A model generated the notes under the pieces. The model saw only the letters and a list, made by a program, of their open reading frames with translations, searched no databases and was not told the origin of the DNA. A stretch of DNA of 64,000 nt, from contig NZ_JODC01000008.1 in NCBI RefSeq assembly GCF_000720765.1, forward strand, positions 248,001-312,000, given 5' to 3'. The DNA is from Streptomyces sp. NRRL S-646 (lineage in GTDB: Bacteria > Actinomycetota > Actinomycetes > Streptomycetales > Streptomycetaceae). Positions 61,469-64,000 of this stretch are shown here, piece by piece. The position numbers and the translations under genes were made by a program. The number at the start of each line of letters is the position of its first letter. The stretch's first letter is position 1.

Positions 61469-61612
61469 CTACTGTCGCGGGCGGTCAGGCGTAGTGCGAC
61501 CACCGGACAGGGCCATGTCCCGGATCCGGCACAGAGGGCGCTCCTGGGCGTACTCCAGATGTCTGCTGACGGGAGTGTCGAAGGGGAGGTCGAACGAGGC
61601 GTCCTGAGGCAT
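61469..61612 (-). pseudogene. Truncated terpene cyclase N-terminus (47 codons)
   Basis: ATG 61612 has an excellent GGAAGGA site 6 nt upstream. It begins MPQDASFDLPFDTPVSRHLE and continues YAQERPLCRIRDM. This is the N-terminal signature of streptomycete sesquiterpene cyclases, which usually read (M)PQDxxFxxPF...HLxxAxxRxLxWxxxMGL. The frame then runs into GGRTTPDRPRQ and stops, so the Asp-rich catalytic part is absent. It is either a decayed gene or a retained short ORF. It lies upstream of the 576-residue gene on the same strand. The surrounding 61266-61468 and 61613-61792 show no other gene. Confidence 0.55.
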
Positions 61613-61792
61613 GCGGTTCCTTCCGGGAGACGGCGATGCAGAGTCCCCCCGGCCCTGCGAACGGGTGGCCGAAATGGCCACCCGTGTCCTCGAACTCAGC
61701 TTCTATGGCCGAAAGTTGAACCGAGAAGCGATACGAGGCTGCCCAGAGCCTAAATGATCTACGCGTGACCTCGCCGTGATGTGCGTTACTGC

Positions 61793-63427
61793 TTATGCCT
61801 CATGAGCTGCGTACACTGCCTCCCCTCCCACATAGGTCAGCGCCACACCCGTCTGCGCGATCGCCTCGGGCGGCCCGTCGAACGGGTCGCGGTCCAGGAC
61901 CACCAGATCGGCCAGCGCGCCGACCTGGATCCGGCCGGTGTCGTCGAGATGGTTCACATGGGCCGATCCCGCGGTGTACGCGGCCAACGCATCGGCGAGG
62001 CCGATGCGTTCGCCCGGCAGGAACACGGGGGCGTCGTCGCCGTCCGGTGTCACACGGTTGACCGCGACATGGATCCCCTGCAGCGGGTCGGGGCTGCTGA
62101 CCGGCCAGTCGCTGCCCGCCGCGAGCCGGGCCCCGGAGCGCAGCAGCGCACCGAACGGGTACTGCCACGCGGTCCGTTCGGCCCCCAGGAAGGGAATGGT
62201 CAGCTCGTCCATCTGCGGTTCGTGCGCGGCCCACAACGGCTGGATGTTCGCCGTCGCGTCGAGACGGGCGAAGCGCGCCACATCGTCGGGGTGCACGACC
62301 TGAAGGTGCGCCAGATGCGGCCGGGTGTCGCTGGGCCCGTTCGCGGCGCGCGCCGCCTCGACGGCGCCCAGGGCATCGCGTACGGCCCGGTCGCCCAGCG
62401 CATGGAAGTGACACTGGAACCCGAGCGCATCCAACTCGGTCACGTACTTGGGGAGTTGACCGCGGTCGATGAAACTCTTGCCGCGATTGGCGGTGGCGCA
62501 GCCGCACTTGTCCAGATAGGGATCCAGCAGGGCGGCCGTCCCGTTCTCGGCGACCCCGTCCAGCATCAGCTTCACCGTGCCGGACCGGAACCGGCCGCCG
62601 CTCAACTCGGCCCGTTTCTGGACGAGTTCGGGAATCTGCTCGGCCCCGCGCTCGCGGTCCCACCACAGCGCACCCACCACACGAGCGGTCAGCGAACCGT
62701 CCCGCGCGGCCGCCAGATACGCCCCCGAGGGATCGTCCATACCGAGGAAATCCCCGACCAGCGCGTCCTGCCAGGCCGTGATGCCGAGCGCATGCAGATG
62801 GCGCTGCGCATGCAGCAGCGCCGTCAGCCGGTCGGCCGCGGTGGCCGGGGGAGTCAGCCGCCCGACGAGCTGCATCGCCCCCTCCTGCAGGGTGCCGCTC
62901 GGCTCGCCCGCCGCGTCCCGCTCGATGCGCCCGTCGGCCGGGTCCGGAGTGTCACGGCCGATGCCCGCCAGCCGGAGGGCACGGCTGTTGACCCAGGCGC
63001 CGTGATGGTCACGGTTGGGCAGGTAGACCGGCCGGTCGGGGACGACGGCGTCCAGGAGTTCCTTCGTCGGCGTACCGCCCTCGAAGGCCTCCATGGACCA
63101 GCCGCCACCGAGGATCCACTCCCGCTCGGGATGCGCGTCGGCATACGCGCGGACCGCGGCGAGCGTCTCGTGCGCGGTCCGTGCCCCGGTCAGATCGCAC
63201 TGACTCAGTTCCAGCCCCGCAGGGATCGGATGGACGTGCGCGTCCTGGAAGCCCGGCAGCAGCAACCGCCCGGCCAGGTCGACCACTTCGGTCCGCGGCC
63301 CGGCGAGTTCGTGGACCTCGTCGTGCCCGACGGCGGTGATGCGGTCGCCGGTGACGGCCACGGCGGTGGCGGTGCGGCCCTCGGGGGTGAGGACCGGGCC
63401 GCCGGTGAACAGGAGATCTGCGTGCAT
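61793..63427 (-). CDS. Amidohydrolase family 3 (YtcJ-like metal-dependent hydrolase)
   Basis: The 544-residue TIM-barrel enzyme has the N-terminal RITAVGHDEV and LLLPGFQDAHVHP (metal-binding HxH), QCHFHALGDRAVRDALGA, LQVVHPDDVARF, LAAGSDWPVSSPDPLQGI (late metal Asp), and the C-terminal LADLVVLDRDPFDGPPEAI. Members hydrolyse amides or ring bonds; the substrate is unknown. It starts at ATG 63427 with an AGGAAAAGGAA site. An intergenic repeat separates it from the upstream permease gene. Confidence 0.9.
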   Translation of the reverse strand: MHADLLFTGGPVLTPEGRTATAVAVTGDRITAVGHDEVHELAGPRTEVVDLAGRLLLPGFQDAHVHPIPAGLELSQCDLTGARTAHETLAAVRAYADAHPEREWILGGGWSMEAFEGGTPTKELLDAVVPDRPVYLPNRDHHGAWVNSRALRLAGIGRDTPDPADGRIERDAAGEPSGTLQEGAMQLVGRLTPPATAADRLTALLHAQRHLHALGITAWQDALVGDFLGMDDPSGAYLAAARDGSLTARVVGALWWDRERGAEQIPELVQKRAELSGGRFRSGTVKLMLDGVAENGTAALLDPYLDKCGCATANRGKSFIDRGQLPKYVTELDALGFQCHFHALGDRAVRDALGAVEAARAANGPSDTRPHLAHLQVVHPDDVARFARLDATANIQPLWAAHEPQMDELTIPFLGAERTAWQYPFGALLRSGARLAAGSDWPVSSPDPLQGIHVAVNRVTPDGDDAPVFLPGERIGLADALAAYTAGSAHVNHLDDTGRIQVGALADLVVLDRDPFDGPPEAIAQTGVALTYVGGEAVYAAHEA

Positions 63428-63483
63428 GTTCCTTTTCCTGGTGAGTGTAGGAGCAGGTCGAGCGACTTCCGCGGGGTTCGGCA

Positions 63484-63550
63484 GCGCCCCTGAAAGGGGC
63501 GCGGGGCTGCATCGATGTGCGGCTCCGCCGCGTGGGCGCGACAAGCCACA
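63484..63550 (+). repeat. Dispersed Streptomyces intergenic repeat, copy 2
   Basis: GCGCCCC-TGAAA-GGGGCGC hairpin, then GGGGCTGCATCGATGTGCGG, CTCCGCCGCGTGGGCGCG and ACAAGCCACA. It matches copy 1 (24451-24514, opposite orientation) almost base for base. It follows the amino acid permease gene end and could act as its terminator. Confidence 0.78.
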
Positions 63551-63590
63551 GTGCTGCCGCAGCCGAAAGACGGCATACCCCGCGTGGCGC

Positions 63591-64000
63591 CTAGTGGGCC
63601 GTAGGAAGCAGCTGCGGCGCATCCGCGTCCGTGCCGTCGCCCGTGCGGAAGTACGGCGACCTGCGCACCCACTTGGCCCACGCGGCGGCCACGAAGCCCG
63701 ACGTGATCATCGCCATGGGAGTCAGGAGCAGGAACCAGCCGTTGTCCGCGCGGAGTTCGAGATGGTCGGTGGAGGTGTAGAAGGACCAGCCGAGATAGCC
63801 GCCGAGTCCGAGCAGGGCCACGGCGCTCAGCGCGGGCAGCACGACCGCCCGTACGCCCTGGCGCCGGTCCTCGCGCAGCAGCGAGCGGAAGCGCACGGCT
63901 GCCGCCAGGGCCGTGAGCGCGTACGACAGGGCGACCACGATGCCCACCGCGCTCACCGTCGCCATGATCATGTCCGCGAGCCGCGGAATGACCAGGGCGA
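63591..64000 (-). CDS. C-terminal part of APC-type amino acid permease (partial)
   Basis: The frame is open to the window edge; at least 136 residues are visible. Upstream of the ATG at 63971 the same frame reads ALVIPRLAD, so the gene continues beyond the window. Three to four membrane helices remain (VVALSYALTALAAAVRF, LPALSAVALLGLGGYLGWSF, WFLLLTPMAMITSGFVAAAWAKWV) with a short cytoplasmic tail. This matches the end of amino acid/polyamine (APC) transporters. Confidence 0.7.
   Translation of the reverse strand, partial: ALVIPRLADMIMATVSAVGIVVALSYALTALAAAVRFRSLLREDRRQGVRAVVLPALSAVALLGLGGYLGWSFYTSTDHLELRADNGWFLLLTPMAMITSGFVAAAWAKWVRRSPYFRTGDGTDADAPQLLPTAH

Noticed and set aside
61313..61753. 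Plus-strand open frame of 146 codons upstream of the 576-residue gene
   Set aside because: It has no ribosome site or recognisable domain, and the opposite strand holds the terpene-cyclase-like start.

Overview
The window is high-GC actinobacterial DNA, almost certainly Streptomyces. The signs are many GTG starts, ATGA/GTGA stop-start overlaps, a complete conservon (cvnABCDE), an EF-Tu3-type second elongation factor, a DmdR/IdeR-type iron box, very rare TTA codons (a bldA signature), and a dispersed GC-rich intergenic repeat. I see no rRNA, tRNA, CRISPR array, prophage or insertion sequence. All functions are read from sequence by eye; no searches were run.

Layout. 0-12 kb: a run of independent metabolic and regulatory genes. 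It holds a stand-alone CYP102-type P450 with a divergent TetR, an iron-box-controlled DUF2470 gene, a lactonase, a FUSC exporter, and a CGNR regulator divergent from a quinone-oxidoreductase-like gene with two tandem palindromic operators between them. 12-18.8 kb: an alpha-glucoside uptake operon (solute-binding lipoprotein, two permeases, GH13 glucosidase, PAS-LuxR regulator) divergent from its LacI regulator. 18.9-24.4 kb: a self-sufficient CYP102 P450-reductase fusion, a phosphotransferase and a ROK regulator. 24.4-33 kb: a patchy region with two decayed genes (polysulfide reductase NrfD, topoisomerase IB) among SDRs, an alpha/beta hydrolase, a VanX-like dipeptidase, a HAD hydrolase and a PHP protein. 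33-39.7 kb: a secreted GH16/CBM13 glucanase, a VanZ protein, and a compact six-gene Mrp/Mnh-type cation antiporter operon.

39.9-46 kb: a CYP, then a translation-related block. A TetM/OtrA-like ribosomal protection protein, preceded by an overlapping leader ORF, diverges from an unusual PRPP synthetase and tuf3; a TTA-containing STAS antagonist follows. 46-54.8 kb: a MarR-controlled aldehyde/alcohol dehydrogenase pair, a quinone reductase divergent from a GlxA-type AraC regulator, a frameshifted lipoprotein, a TetR/DUF1304 pair, a GNAT enzyme and a PucR regulator. Several of these divergent pairs have clear dyad operators.

55-61.6 kb is the most distinctive stretch. A conservon has TTA codons in both its first gene (cvnA) and its last (a P450 lacking the ExxR motif). 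It converges, across a strong terminator, on a 576-residue protein I do not recognise that carries an Asp-rich DDMADVRAD motif and paired cysteines. Upstream of that gene is a 47-codon ORF that looks like the truncated N-terminus of a bacterial terpene cyclase, with a good ribosome binding site. The window closes with an amidohydrolase and the C-terminal part of an APC-type amino acid permease.
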